Assembly: GCF_035825295.1 (NCBI RefSeq)
Contig: NZ_JAYMGI010000002.1
Span: 7,330,001-7,394,000, forward strand
DNA length: 64,000 nt
Reading direction: 5' to 3'
Origin: Actinacidiphila sp. DG2A-62
Lineage (GTDB): Bacteria; Actinomycetota; Actinomycetes; Streptomycetales; Streptomycetaceae
This document shows, piece after piece, positions 8,673 through 16,930 of the stretch. The notes below the pieces were generated by a model, which saw nothing but the letters and a program-made list of their open reading frames with translations, ran no database searches and was not told the origin of the DNA. Position numbers and translations under genes: made by a program. Numbering within the stretch: position 1 is the first letter of the stretch; the number at the start of each line of letters is the position of its first letter.

Positions 8673-9721
8673 CCCGGCTGATCCCCTCGCCGGTCGTCGT
8701 CGACATCAACGGAGGGGCGCTCGCCGACCTCACCCGGCTGCTGGCCGACCAGCGCATCTCCACCTCCGGCCGGCTCGCCTTCGCCATGAGCGAGGGCTCC
8801 GGCGCCCGGCTGCGCGACCGGCTGGCGCCCGAACTGCCCGGCGCCGACTGGTTCCCGGTGGCCGGCGGCACCATCGACGCCGCGGTCAAGCTGGCCGACG
8901 CGATGCGCGGCAAGCGCTACGACGCGGTGGTCGGCCTGGGCGGCGGCAAGATCATCGACGTGGCCAAGTACGCCGCCGCGCGGGTCGGCCTGCCGATGGT
9001 CGCGGTCGCCACCAACCTCTCCCACGACGGCCTGTGCTCGCCGGTGTCCACCCTGGACAACGACAACGGCCGCGGCTCGTACGGGGTGCCGACCCCGATC
9101 GCGATGGTCATCGACCTGGACGTGATCCGCGAGGCCCCGGCCCGGTACGTCAGGGCCGGCATCGGCGACGCGGTCTCCAACATCTCGGCCATCGCCGACT
9201 GGGAGCTGGCCCACCGCACCAACGGCGAGCCGATCGACGGGCTGGCCGCCGCGATGGCCCGCAGCGCGGGCGAGGCGGTGCTGCGGCACCCCGGCGGCAT
9301 CGGCGACGACGCCTTCCTCACCACCCTCGCCGAGGGCCTGGTGCTCTCCGGCATCGCCATGTCGATCAGCGGCGACACCCGGCCCTCCTCGGGCGCCTGC
9401 CACGAGATCAGCCATGCCTTCGACCTGCTCTTCCCGCAGCGCGCCGCCGCCCACGGCGAGCAGTGCGGCCTCGGCGCCGCCTTCGCCATGCACCTGCGCG
9501 GCGCCCGCGAGGAGTCCGGGCTGATCGCCGAGACGCTGCGCCGGCACGGCCTGCCGGTGCTGCCCGAGGAGATCGGCTTCTCCGAGGCGGAGTTCGTGCA
9601 GGCCGTGCGGTACGCGCCGCAGACCCGCCCCGGGCGCTTCACCATCCTGGAACACCTCGACCTGTCCGACACCGACATCAGGGACGCATACGCCGACTAT
9701 GCCAAAGCCATCAGTAGCTGA
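8660..9721 (+). CDS. iron-containing alcohol dehydrogenase family, sn-glycerol-1-phosphate dehydrogenase-like
   Basis: A 353-residue protein of the AraM/EgsA-like branch. The NAD-binding loop is VVGLGGGKIIDVAKY near residue 95; metal ligands are expected at the Asp of GDAVSN, the His of GACHEISH and the His of AAHGEQCG. The family reduces dihydroxyacetone phosphate to sn-glycerol-1-phosphate, the stereoisomer of archaeal lipids and of a few bacterial polymers. The GTG start at 8660 follows CAGGGAG and overlaps the cytidylyltransferase by 13 bases. Sitting between a cytidylyltransferase and a CDP-alcohol transferase, it likely provides the polyol phosphate for an envelope lipid or polymer. Substrate assignment is inferred. 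Confidence 0.88.
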   Translation: MPVLTRLIPSPVVVDINGGALADLTRLLADQRISTSGRLAFAMSEGSGARLRDRLAPELPGADWFPVAGGTIDAAVKLADAMRGKRYDAVVGLGGGKIIDVAKYAAARVGLPMVAVATNLSHDGLCSPVSTLDNDNGRGSYGVPTPIAMVIDLDVIREAPARYVRAGIGDAVSNISAIADWELAHRTNGEPIDGLAAAMARSAGEAVLRHPGGIGDDAFLTTLAEGLVLSGIAMSISGDTRPSSGACHEISHAFDLLFPQRAAAHGEQCGLGAAFAMHLRGAREESGLIAETLRRHGLPVLPEEIGFSEAEFVQAVRYAPQTRPGRFTILEHLDLSDTDIRDAYADYAKAISS

Positions 9722-10476
9722 ACTGCGCCCCGTCGTGCACCCCGCGGGGGTCAAGGACCGGCGCAGCGGCGAGCACTGGGCCGGCCTGCTACATGCGCGA
9801 GCTGTCGCTCCGCATAGACCGGCACGTGGCGCCCACCGCGATCACCCCCAACCAGCTCACGTACCTGATGACCGTGTGCGGCGTGCTCGCCGCGCCGGCG
9901 CTGCTGGTGCCCGGGATCGCCGGCGCCGTGCTCGGCGTCGTGGCCGTCCAGCTCTACCTGCTGCTGGACTGCGTGGACGGCGAGATCGCCCGCTGGAAGA
10001 AGCAGTTCTCGCTGTCCGGGGTCTACCTCGACCGGGTCGGCGCCTACCTGTGCGACGCCGCCGTCCTGGTCGGCTTCGGGCTGCGCGCCGCCGACCTGTG
10101 GGGCGACGGCCGGATCGACTGGCTGTGGGCGTTCCTCGGCACCCTCGCTGCCCTCGGCGCGGTGCTGATCAAGGCCGAGACCGACCTGGTCGGGGTGGCC
10201 CGCCACCAGGGCGGGCTGCCGCCGGTCAAGGAGTCCGCCGCCGAGCCGCGCTCGTCCGGCGTGGCACTGGCCCGCCGGGCCGCCGCCGCGCTGAAGTTCC
10301 ACCGGCTGGTGCTGGGCGTCGAGGCGTCGCTGCTCATCCTGCTGCTGGCGATCGTCGACCAGGTCCGCGGCGATCTGTTCTTCACCCGGCTCGGCGTCGC
10401 CGTCCTGGCCGGAATCGCCCTCCTGCAGACGCTGCTCCACCTGGTATCGGTCCTCGCCTCCAGCAGGCTGAAGTGA
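9699..10476 (+). CDS. CDP-alcohol phosphatidyltransferase, apparent frameshift near 9790
   Basis: A membrane transferase of about 260 residues. The first ~31 residues (MPKPSVAELRPVVHPAG...) read from ATG 9699, which overlaps the upstream stop; the remainder (MRELSLRIDRHVAPT...) reads from the frame of 9793. I recall homologues running through LYMREISL here, so two bases seem to be missing near 9789. The motif is DCVDGEIAR, eight residues, GVYLD, but the final Asp of the signature is Ala (GVYLDRVGA), so the usual catalytic base is absent. About four further hydrophobic helices follow. The stop overlaps the next gene as GTGA. Confidence 0.82.
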
Positions 10477-11366
10477 CCGGCGGGCAGGCGCCGCTGAAGC
10501 TCGGCGCGGTGATCATCACCATGGGCAACCGGCCGGCGGAGCTGCAGGACCTGCTGGACTCCGTGGCCAAGCAGCAGGGCCCGCCGATCGAGGTGGCCGT
10601 GGTCGGCAACGGCTCCCCGCTGCCGCCGCTGCCGCCGGGCCTGCGCACCGTGGAGCTGTCGGAGAACCTCGGCATCCCCGGCGGGCGCAACGTCGGCATC
10701 GAGCTGTTCGGCCCCGGCGGCTCGGACGTGGACGTGCTGCTCTTCCTCGACGACGACGGCCTGCTGCCGCACCAGGACACCGGCGAGCTGCTCCGCGAGG
10801 CCTTCGCCGCGGACCCGCGGCTGGGCATCGTCAGCTTCCGCATCGCCGACCCGGAGACCGGTGTCACCCAGCGCCGCCACGTCCCCCGGCTGCGCGCCTC
10901 CGACCCGATGCGCACCTCGCGGGTGACGACCTTCCTCGGCGGCGCCAGCGCGGTCCGTACGGCGGTGATCGGCGAGGTCGGACCGCTGCCGGCGGAGTTC
11001 TTCTACGCCCACGAGGAGACGGACCTGGCCTGGCGGGCGCTGGACGCCGGCTGGATGATCGACTACCGCTCCGACCTCGTGCTGCACCATCCGGCCACCT
11101 CGCCGGCCCGGCACGCGGTCTACCACCGGCTGGTGGCCCGTAACCGGGTGTGGCTGGCCCGTCGCAACCTGCCCTGGCCGCTGGTCCCGGCGTACCTCGG
11201 CGTATGGTTCGCGCTGACCGTGCTGCGGCGGCCGTCCCGGCCGGCGCTGCGCGCGTGGCTCGGCGGGTTCCGCGAGGGCTGGGCCACGCCGTGCGGTGAG
11301 CGCAGACCCATGAAGTGGCGGACGGTCTGGCGGTTGACCCGACTGGGCCGACCCCCGATCATCTGA
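10473..11366 (+). CDS. glycosyltransferase family 2 protein
   Basis: A 297-residue GT-A glycosyltransferase. The nucleotide-sugar fold begins AVIITMGNRP and the metal-binding acidic motif is LLFLDDDG; EFFYAHEETDLAWRA is the acceptor/base region typical of rhamnosyl- or galactofuranosyl-type GT2 enzymes. A C-terminal amphipathic segment rich in Arg and Trp may hold it at the membrane. The GTG start overlaps the preceding stop by 4 bases. Together with the exporter genes just downstream it suggests assembly of a surface glycan or teichoic-acid-like polymer on a lipid carrier. The sugar donor cannot be read from sequence. Confidence 0.9.
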   Translation: MTGGQAPLKLGAVIITMGNRPAELQDLLDSVAKQQGPPIEVAVVGNGSPLPPLPPGLRTVELSENLGIPGGRNVGIELFGPGGSDVDVLLFLDDDGLLPHQDTGELLREAFAADPRLGIVSFRIADPETGVTQRRHVPRLRASDPMRTSRVTTFLGGASAVRTAVIGEVGPLPAEFFYAHEETDLAWRALDAGWMIDYRSDLVLHHPATSPARHAVYHRLVARNRVWLARRNLPWPLVPAYLGVWFALTVLRRPSRPALRAWLGGFREGWATPCGERRPMKWRTVWRLTRLGRPPII

Positions 11367-11439
11367 CAAGCTCGGACCTGAGAGCATCAGGCGCAGCCCG
11401 GGAATCCCCCTGCACCCGGCGCGCACCTTGAGGACGAAA

Positions 11440-12378
11440 GTGTCAACTGTGAGCGAGACAACGCACGATGGTGCGGTCGCCGTGGGCGCCCCCCCAGCGC
11501 CGACGGCCGACGACGGCCTCAGCCCCGCGCAGCTTGCGGCCAAGTACGGCCTGTCGGTCAGCGGCGCCCGACCCGGTCTGCTGGAGTACACCCGGCAACT
11601 GTGGGGACGCCGACATTTCATCAACGAGTTCGCCAAGGCACGCACCCAGGCCCAGTACACCCAGGCCCGCCTCGGCCAGCTCTGGCAGGTCATGACGCCG
11701 CTGCTCAACGCGGCCGTCTACTACCTGATCTTCGGTCTGCTGATCGGCACCAGCAAAGGCATCGACAACTTCATCGCCTTCCTGGTGACCGGCATCTTCA
11801 TCTTCACCTTCACCCAGTCCTCGGTGCTCAGCGGGGTCCGCGCGGTGGCCGGCAACCTCGGGCTGATCCGCGCGCTGCACTTCCCCCGGGCCTCGATGCC
11901 GATCGCCTTCACGCTGATGCAGCTCCAGCAGCTGATGATGTCGATGTTCGTGCTGATCGCCATCGTGCTGATGACCGGTGAGGTGCCGGACGCCTCCTGG
12001 CTGCTGGCGATCCCCGCGCTGCTCACCCAGTGGGTGTTCAACACCGGCCTGGCGATGATCGTGGCCCGGCTGGGCAGCAAGATGACCGACCTCGCCCAGC
12101 TGATGCCGTTCATCCTGCGCACCTGGATGTACATGTCGGGCGTGATGTACAGCATCACCAACCTGACCAACCACGCGCCGCACTTCGTGCGCATCCTGCT
12201 CGACATCAATCCCGCCGCGGTGTACATCGACCTGATGCGCTTCGCGCTGATCGACAGCGTCACCGGCTCCCAGCTGCCGCCGCACGTGTGGGCGAGCGCG
12301 GTGTGCTGGGCGGCGCTGGTCGGGGTCGGCGGCTACATCTACTTCTGGAAGGCTGAGGAGCAGTATGGCCGTGGCTGA
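11440..12378 (+). CDS. ABC transporter permease, TagG/Wzm type
   Basis: A 312-residue ABC-2 permease with a cytosolic N-terminal segment and about six membrane helices (for example the VYYLIFGLLIG and FLVTGIFIFTF stretches). It resembles exporters of wall teichoic acid or O-antigen-like polymers. GTG at 11440 is preferred because GAGGA sits five bases upstream; an in-frame TTG at 11428 and GTG at 11449 are less likely. It overlaps the ATPase gene by 14 bases, so the two subunits should be made together. The cargo is probably the lipid-linked glycan made by the upstream operon; this is inferred from neighbours only. Confidence 0.92.
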   Translation: MSTVSETTHDGAVAVGAPPAPTADDGLSPAQLAAKYGLSVSGARPGLLEYTRQLWGRRHFINEFAKARTQAQYTQARLGQLWQVMTPLLNAAVYYLIFGLLIGTSKGIDNFIAFLVTGIFIFTFTQSSVLSGVRAVAGNLGLIRALHFPRASMPIAFTLMQLQQLMMSMFVLIAIVLMTGEVPDASWLLAIPALLTQWVFNTGLAMIVARLGSKMTDLAQLMPFILRTWMYMSGVMYSITNLTNHAPHFVRILLDINPAAVYIDLMRFALIDSVTGSQLPPHVWASAVCWAALVGVGGYIYFWKAEEQYGRG

Positions 12379-13171
12379 GCAGCAGACCGTCGAGCGGAAG
12401 CCCGCCGCCGGCACCCGGGTGCCGACCGTCGTCGTGGACGACGTGCACATCGTCTACAAGGTCTACGGGGCGGGCACCGGCAAGGGCAGCGCCACCGCCG
12501 CGCTGGCCCGGCTGCTGTCCCGCAAGTCCAACCCCAACATCCGCCGGGTGCACGCGGTGCGCGGCGTCACCTTCACCGCCTACCGCGGTGAGGCGATCGG
12601 CATCATCGGCTCCAACGGCTCCGGCAAGTCCACCATCCTGCGCGCCATCGCCGGGCTGCTGCCGCCGGAGAGCGGGAAGATCTACACCGATGGTCAGCCG
12701 TCGTTGTTGGGTGTGAACGCGGCGTTGATGAATGATCTGACCGGTGGGACGAATGTGATCCTGGGTGGTCTGGCGATGGGGATGTCGCAGGAGGAGGTGC
12801 GGCGTCGGTATCAGGGGATCGTGGATTTCTCGGGGATCAACGAGAAGGGTGATTTCATCTCGTTGCCGATGCGGACGTACTCCTCGGGCATGGCGGCGCG
12901 GTTGAGGTTCTCGATCGCGGCGGCGAAGAATCATGATGTGCTGATGATCGACGAGGCGCTGGCGACGGGTGACCGGGCGTTCCAGAAGCGGTCGGAGGCG
13001 CGGATCAGGGAGTTGCGCAAGGAGGCCGGCACGGTCTTCCTGGTCAGCCACAACAACAACTCCATCCGGGACACCTGCGACCGGGTGCTGTGGCTGGAGA
13101 AGGGCGAGCTGCTGATGGACGGCCCGACCGACGAGGTCATCAAGGCGTACGAGGCCCACACGGGCAAGTGA
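12365..13171 (+). CDS. ABC transporter ATP-binding protein, TagH/Wzt type
   Basis: A 268-residue ATPase paired with the permease. Walker A is IGSNGSGKST, the signature YSSGMAARLRF, Walker B LMIDEALATGD and the switch His is in LVSHN, all typical of polysaccharide exporters (TagH, Wzt, RfbE). It has no C-terminal carbohydrate-binding extension, so cargo recognition would lie elsewhere. Between about 12690 and 13015 the third codon positions turn T-rich (ttg, ggt, gat codons), unlike the rest of the gene and its neighbours, which suggests a patch of foreign origin by gene conversion or a constraint at RNA level. It is the last gene before a strong hairpin. Confidence 0.93.
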   Translation: MAVAEQQTVERKPAAGTRVPTVVVDDVHIVYKVYGAGTGKGSATAALARLLSRKSNPNIRRVHAVRGVTFTAYRGEAIGIIGSNGSGKSTILRAIAGLLPPESGKIYTDGQPSLLGVNAALMNDLTGGTNVILGGLAMGMSQEEVRRRYQGIVDFSGINEKGDFISLPMRTYSSGMAARLRFSIAAAKNHDVLMIDEALATGDRAFQKRSEARIRELRKEAGTVFLVSHNNNSIRDTCDRVLWLEKGELLMDGPTDEVIKAYEAHTGK

Positions 13172-13226
13172 CGTGACCCGGCGTCGCCCACTCGGCGCCG
13201 CCGCGGGAAACACCGCGGAAATACCC

Positions 13227-13255
13227 GACCCCCGCCGGATGATCCGGCGGGGGTC
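13227..13255 (+). terminator. 13-bp stem hairpin after the exporter genes
   Basis: A perfect inverted repeat of 13 bp with a 3-base loop (gacccccgccgga / tccggcgggggtc) lies 55 bases after the ATPase stop. It is preceded by a smaller ccgcgg ... ccgcgg repeat at 13201-13218. No T-run follows, as is usual in Streptomyces. Confidence 0.8.
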
Positions 13256-13498
13256 GCGTGTTGTCACCGATGCCGAACTGTCATGCCCCAGGCGTACGCC
13301 GGGGCCTGGCCGGTCGTAAGCTGTACCGGTGCTGGGAGCCCTGCCGATGACCGATACCGGGTGTGTGACGCCCATCGCGGCGTGTCCGAAATGGGAAGAT
13401 TCGTCCGGGCGGTGTAGAACGGGGGATGTGGCGGCCATGACGATCGGGACCATCGCGTTCCTGGGCACGCACGCCGCCTGCGTACCGGGTACCGCGCG
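13256..13498. promoter_or_regulatory. intergenic region upstream of the hopanoid operon
   Basis: About 240 bases after the terminator and before hpnC hold no supported gene. The hopanoid operon promoter must lie here or nearby. I cannot pick a -35/-10 pair with confidence. Confidence 0.45.
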
Positions 13499-14392
13499 GT
13501 GACCGGGGACACTGCGTCCCGGGCGGTGCTGGACAAGGCCGCGCGCGAGAACTTCCCCGTGGCGCCCGTGTTCCTGCCGCGCGCCTGGCGCCAGGACCTG
13601 ATGGCCGTGTACGGCTTCGCCCGGCTGGTGGACGACATCGGCGACGGCGACCTGGCCGGCGGCGGCCGCGACGACGCGGTGCTGCTCGGCCTGGACCCCG
13701 AGGCGGCCGGCGACCGGGTCGCCATGCTGGACGCCTTCGAGGCCGACCTGCGCCGGGTCTTCGACGCCCCCGGCGAGCCGTCCCACCCGCTGCTGCGGGC
13801 CCTTGGGCCCACCGTGCGGCGGCACTCGCTCAGCCCCGAGCCGTTCCTCGGCCTGATCGCCGCCAACCGGCAGGACCAGACGGTGCGGCGCTACGCCACG
13901 TACGAGGACCTGCTGGCGTACTGCGAACTGTCCGCGAACCCGGTCGGCCGGCTGGTGCTCGCCATCACCGGCACCGAGAGCCCCGAGCGGGTCAGGCGCT
14001 CCGACGCCGTGTGCACCGCGCTGCAGATCGTCGAGCACCTCCAGGACGTCGCGGAGGACCTCGGCAGGGACCGGATCTACCTGCCCGAGCAGGACATGAA
14101 ACGCTACGGCGTGGACGAGGCGGACCTCGCCGCGCCGCGGGCGGACGAGCGGGTGCGCGCCCTGATCGCCTTCGAGGCGGACCGGGCGGGCGACCTGCTG
14201 GACGACGGGACGCCGCTGGTGGGCAGCGTCCGCGGCAGGCTGCGACTGCTGCTCGCCGGCTTCGTCGGCGGCGGACGCGCCGCGCTGCACGCGGTCGAGG
14301 CCGCGGGGTACGACGTGCTGGCCGGTTCGCCCAAAGCCACCAAGCCCGGCCTGCTGCGCGCGGTGGGATCGACATTGCGAAGGAAGGGGTGA
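13499..14392 (+). CDS. hpnC: squalene synthase-like HpnC
   Basis: A 297-residue trans-isoprenyl diphosphate synthase homologue. The first Asp-rich motif is LVDDIGDGD near residue 42 and the second is HLQDVAEDLGRDRIYLP. In bacteria HpnD converts two farnesyl diphosphates to presqualene diphosphate, HpnC converts that to hydroxysqualene, and HpnE reduces it to squalene. GTG at 13499 is the start because stops close the frame just upstream; the ribosome site is weak. It is the first gene of the hopanoid operon and overlaps hpnD (GTGA). Confidence 0.94.
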   Translation: MTGDTASRAVLDKAARENFPVAPVFLPRAWRQDLMAVYGFARLVDDIGDGDLAGGGRDDAVLLGLDPEAAGDRVAMLDAFEADLRRVFDAPGEPSHPLLRALGPTVRRHSLSPEPFLGLIAANRQDQTVRRYATYEDLLAYCELSANPVGRLVLAITGTESPERVRRSDAVCTALQIVEHLQDVAEDLGRDRIYLPEQDMKRYGVDEADLAAPRADERVRALIAFEADRAGDLLDDGTPLVGSVRGRLRLLLAGFVGGGRAALHAVEAAGYDVLAGSPKATKPGLLRAVGSTLRRKG

Positions 14393-15333
14393 GCCGGGAC
14401 GTGAAGGGTTCCGAGCACACGTCCGGTCAGGTACTTGCCGCATACAGGTACTGTGAGACCGTGACCGGCCATGAGGCCCGCAACTTCGCGTACGGGATCC
14501 GCCTGCTGCCCACCGCCAAGCGGCAGGCGATGTCCGCGCTGTACGCGTTCTCCCGGCGGGTCGACGACATCGGCGACGGCGACCTCGCCACGGACGAGAA
14601 GACCCGTCGGCTGGAGGAGACCCGCCAGGTGCTGGTCCGGGTCCGCGCCGGCGAGGTCGCGCAGGACGACACCGACCCGGTCGCGGTCGCACTCGCCGAC
14701 TCCGCGCGGCGCTTCCCGCTGCCGCTCGGCGGTCTGGACGAACTGATCGACGGCGTCCAGATGGACGTTCGGGGCGAGACCTACGAAACGTGGGACGACC
14801 TGGCCGTTTACTGCCGTTGTGTGGCAGGTGCGATCGGAAGGCTCTCCCTGGGCGTTTTCGGCACCGTGAATGGGCACGATCATGCACGTGCCGCCGAATA
14901 CGCCGACACGCTCGGCCTCGCCCTGCAGCTCACCAACATCCTGCGCGACGTCCGCGAGGACGCGGGCAACGGACGGACGTACCTGCCCGCCCAGGACCTG
15001 GCCAAGTTCGGCTGCGCGGCCGGCTTCGAGGGCGACCTCCCGCCGGCCGGCTCCGACTTCGCCGGCCTGGTGGAGTTCGAAGTGCGCCGCGCCCGCGCCC
15101 TGTTCGCCACCGGCTACCGGCTGCTGCCGATGCTCGACCGGCGCAGCGGCGCCTGCGTGTCGGCGATGGCCGGCATCTACCGCCGGCTGCTGGAGCGGAT
15201 CGCCGCCGACCCCGAGGCGGTGCTGCGCGGCCGGGTCTCGCTGCCCGGCCGGGAGAAGGCCTACGTCGCGGTCCGCGGCCTGGCCGGACTCGACGCCCGC
15301 CGCACCGCCCGCGAGCCACGGAGCGACGCGTGA
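14389..15333 (+). CDS. hpnD: presqualene diphosphate synthase HpnD
   Basis: A 314-residue squalene/phytoene-synthase-family enzyme. Motifs are SRRVDDIGDGD and LQLTNILRDVREDAGNGRTY, both Asp-rich sites complete. It condenses two farnesyl diphosphates to presqualene diphosphate. I use GTG 14389, which overlaps the hpnC stop as GTGA and follows AAGGAAGG; GTG at 14401 is also in frame. The N-terminal VSRDVKGSEH segment resembles the N-termini I recall for Streptomyces homologues, supporting the longer form. The next gene starts 128 bases downstream. Confidence 0.94.
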   Translation: MSRDVKGSEHTSGQVLAAYRYCETVTGHEARNFAYGIRLLPTAKRQAMSALYAFSRRVDDIGDGDLATDEKTRRLEETRQVLVRVRAGEVAQDDTDPVAVALADSARRFPLPLGGLDELIDGVQMDVRGETYETWDDLAVYCRCVAGAIGRLSLGVFGTVNGHDHARAAEYADTLGLALQLTNILRDVREDAGNGRTYLPAQDLAKFGCAAGFEGDLPPAGSDFAGLVEFEVRRARALFATGYRLLPMLDRRSGACVSAMAGIYRRLLERIAADPEAVLRGRVSLPGREKAYVAVRGLAGLDARRTAREPRSDA

Positions 15334-15460
15334 CTCCTTCCCGCGACGGCGCGGGTCACCACCCACGGCACCAGGCAACCCCGCAGGCCCGCACCGCGTC
15401 ACTTCCCGCGACAGGCAGCGCCGGCGACGTCGCGCGCGCCGCCGCACGAGGGGAGGGCGC

Positions 15461-16930
15461 ATGACCACCGCACCGGCCGGCCCGCAGGTCGGCACCGGTC
15501 CCGGCCCCCGTACGGCCGTGGTGGTCGGCGGCGGTCTGGCCGGCGTCACCGCGGCCCTCGCCCTGGCCGACGCGGGGCTGCGCGTCACCCTGACCGAGGC
15601 CCGCCCACGCCTGGGCGGCCTCGCCTTCTCCTTCCGCCGCGGCGAGTTGTCGGTCGACAACGGCCAGCACGTCTTCCTGCGCTGCTGCACCGCCTACCAG
15701 TGGTTCCTCGACCGGATCGGGGCCCGCGACCTGGTCACCGTGCAGCGCCGGCTGGACGTGCCGGTGCGCGACGCGGCCACCGGCCGGGTCGGCCGGATCG
15801 GCCGCACCGCGCTGCCGGTGCCGCTGCACCTGGTGGCGAGCCTGGCGCGCTACCCGCACCTGTCGCTGAAGGAGCGCGCCTCGGTCGGCCGGGCCGCGCT
15901 GGCGCTGCGTGGCCTGGACCCGCAGGACCCGGCGCTGGACGGCGTCGACTTCGGCGGCTGGCTGGCCGGCCGCGGCCAGTCGCCGCGGACCGTGGAGGCG
16001 CTGTGGGACCTGGTCGGCGTCGCCACCCTCAACGCCAGGGCGGGCGACGCCTCGCTGGGCCTGGCCGCCAAGGTCTTCAAGACCGGACTGCTCTCCGACC
16101 CGGCCGCCGCCGACATCGGCTGGGCCTCGGCCCCGCTCGGCGACCTGCACGACGGCCGCGGCCGCGGCGCGCTGGACGCCGCCGGGGTGCGCGTCCTGCT
16201 GCGCGCCCGGGCCACCCGGATCGCCGCGGCGCCGGCCGACGACGGCGGCCCGCGGGGGACTGCCGGCGCCACGGCGCGGGCGGACGGCGCCGGCTGGCGG
16301 GTCGACATCGAGACCGGACCCGGCCGTGGCGAGCAACTGACCGCCGACACCGTGGTGTTGGCCGTGCCGCAGCACGAGGCGCACGGCCTGCTGCCGCAGG
16401 GCGCGCTGGAAGAGCCGGAAAAGCTGTTGCGCATCGGCACGGCCCCGATCCTCAATGTCCATGTGATCTACGACAGACAGGTGCTCGACCGGCCGTTCCT
16501 CGCGGCCGTCGGCAGCCCTGTCCAGTGGGTCTTCGACCGCACCACCAGCTCGGGACTCACCGGCGGCGGCCAGTACGTGGCCGTCTCCCAGTCCGCGGTG
16601 CACGACGAGATCGACCTGCCCGTCGCCGAACTGCGCGAGCGCTACCTGCCGGAGCTCGAGCGGGTGCTGCCCGCCGCCCGGGGCGCGGGGGTCCGCGACT
16701 TCTTCGTCACCCGCGAGCGCACCGCGACCTTCGCGCCGACCCCCGGGGTCGGCGCGCTGCGCCCGGGCGCGGCGACGCGCCTGCCGGGCTTCTTCCTGGC
16801 CGGCGCGTGGACCGCCACCGGCTGGCCCGCGACCATGGAGGGCGCCGTGCGCAGCGGCCTGCGGGCCTCCCGAGAAGCGTTGTCCGCCCTCGGACTGCCG
16901 TTCGACTCCGGCGTCCTGGAGGCGGCATGA
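15461..16930 (+). CDS. hpnE: hydroxysqualene dehydroxylase HpnE
   Basis: A 489-residue FAD-dependent amine-oxidase-fold protein. The dinucleotide-binding motif VVVGGGLAGVTAAL starts near residue 22 and the C-terminal FAD contact is FFLAGAWTATGWPATMEGA. It reduces the hydroxysqualene made by HpnC to squalene. ATG at 15461 follows GGGAGGG. The stop overlaps the following polyprenyl synthase start as ATGA, supporting one transcript. A short Ala/Gly-rich insertion near residues 255-280 is a likely surface loop. Confidence 0.94.
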   Translation: MTTAPAGPQVGTGPGPRTAVVVGGGLAGVTAALALADAGLRVTLTEARPRLGGLAFSFRRGELSVDNGQHVFLRCCTAYQWFLDRIGARDLVTVQRRLDVPVRDAATGRVGRIGRTALPVPLHLVASLARYPHLSLKERASVGRAALALRGLDPQDPALDGVDFGGWLAGRGQSPRTVEALWDLVGVATLNARAGDASLGLAAKVFKTGLLSDPAAADIGWASAPLGDLHDGRGRGALDAAGVRVLLRARATRIAAAPADDGGPRGTAGATARADGAGWRVDIETGPGRGEQLTADTVVLAVPQHEAHGLLPQGALEEPEKLLRIGTAPILNVHVIYDRQVLDRPFLAAVGSPVQWVFDRTTSSGLTGGGQYVAVSQSAVHDEIDLPVAELRERYLPELERVLPAARGAGVRDFFVTRERTATFAPTPGVGALRPGAATRLPGFFLAGAWTATGWPATMEGAVRSGLRASREALSALGLPFDSGVLEAA

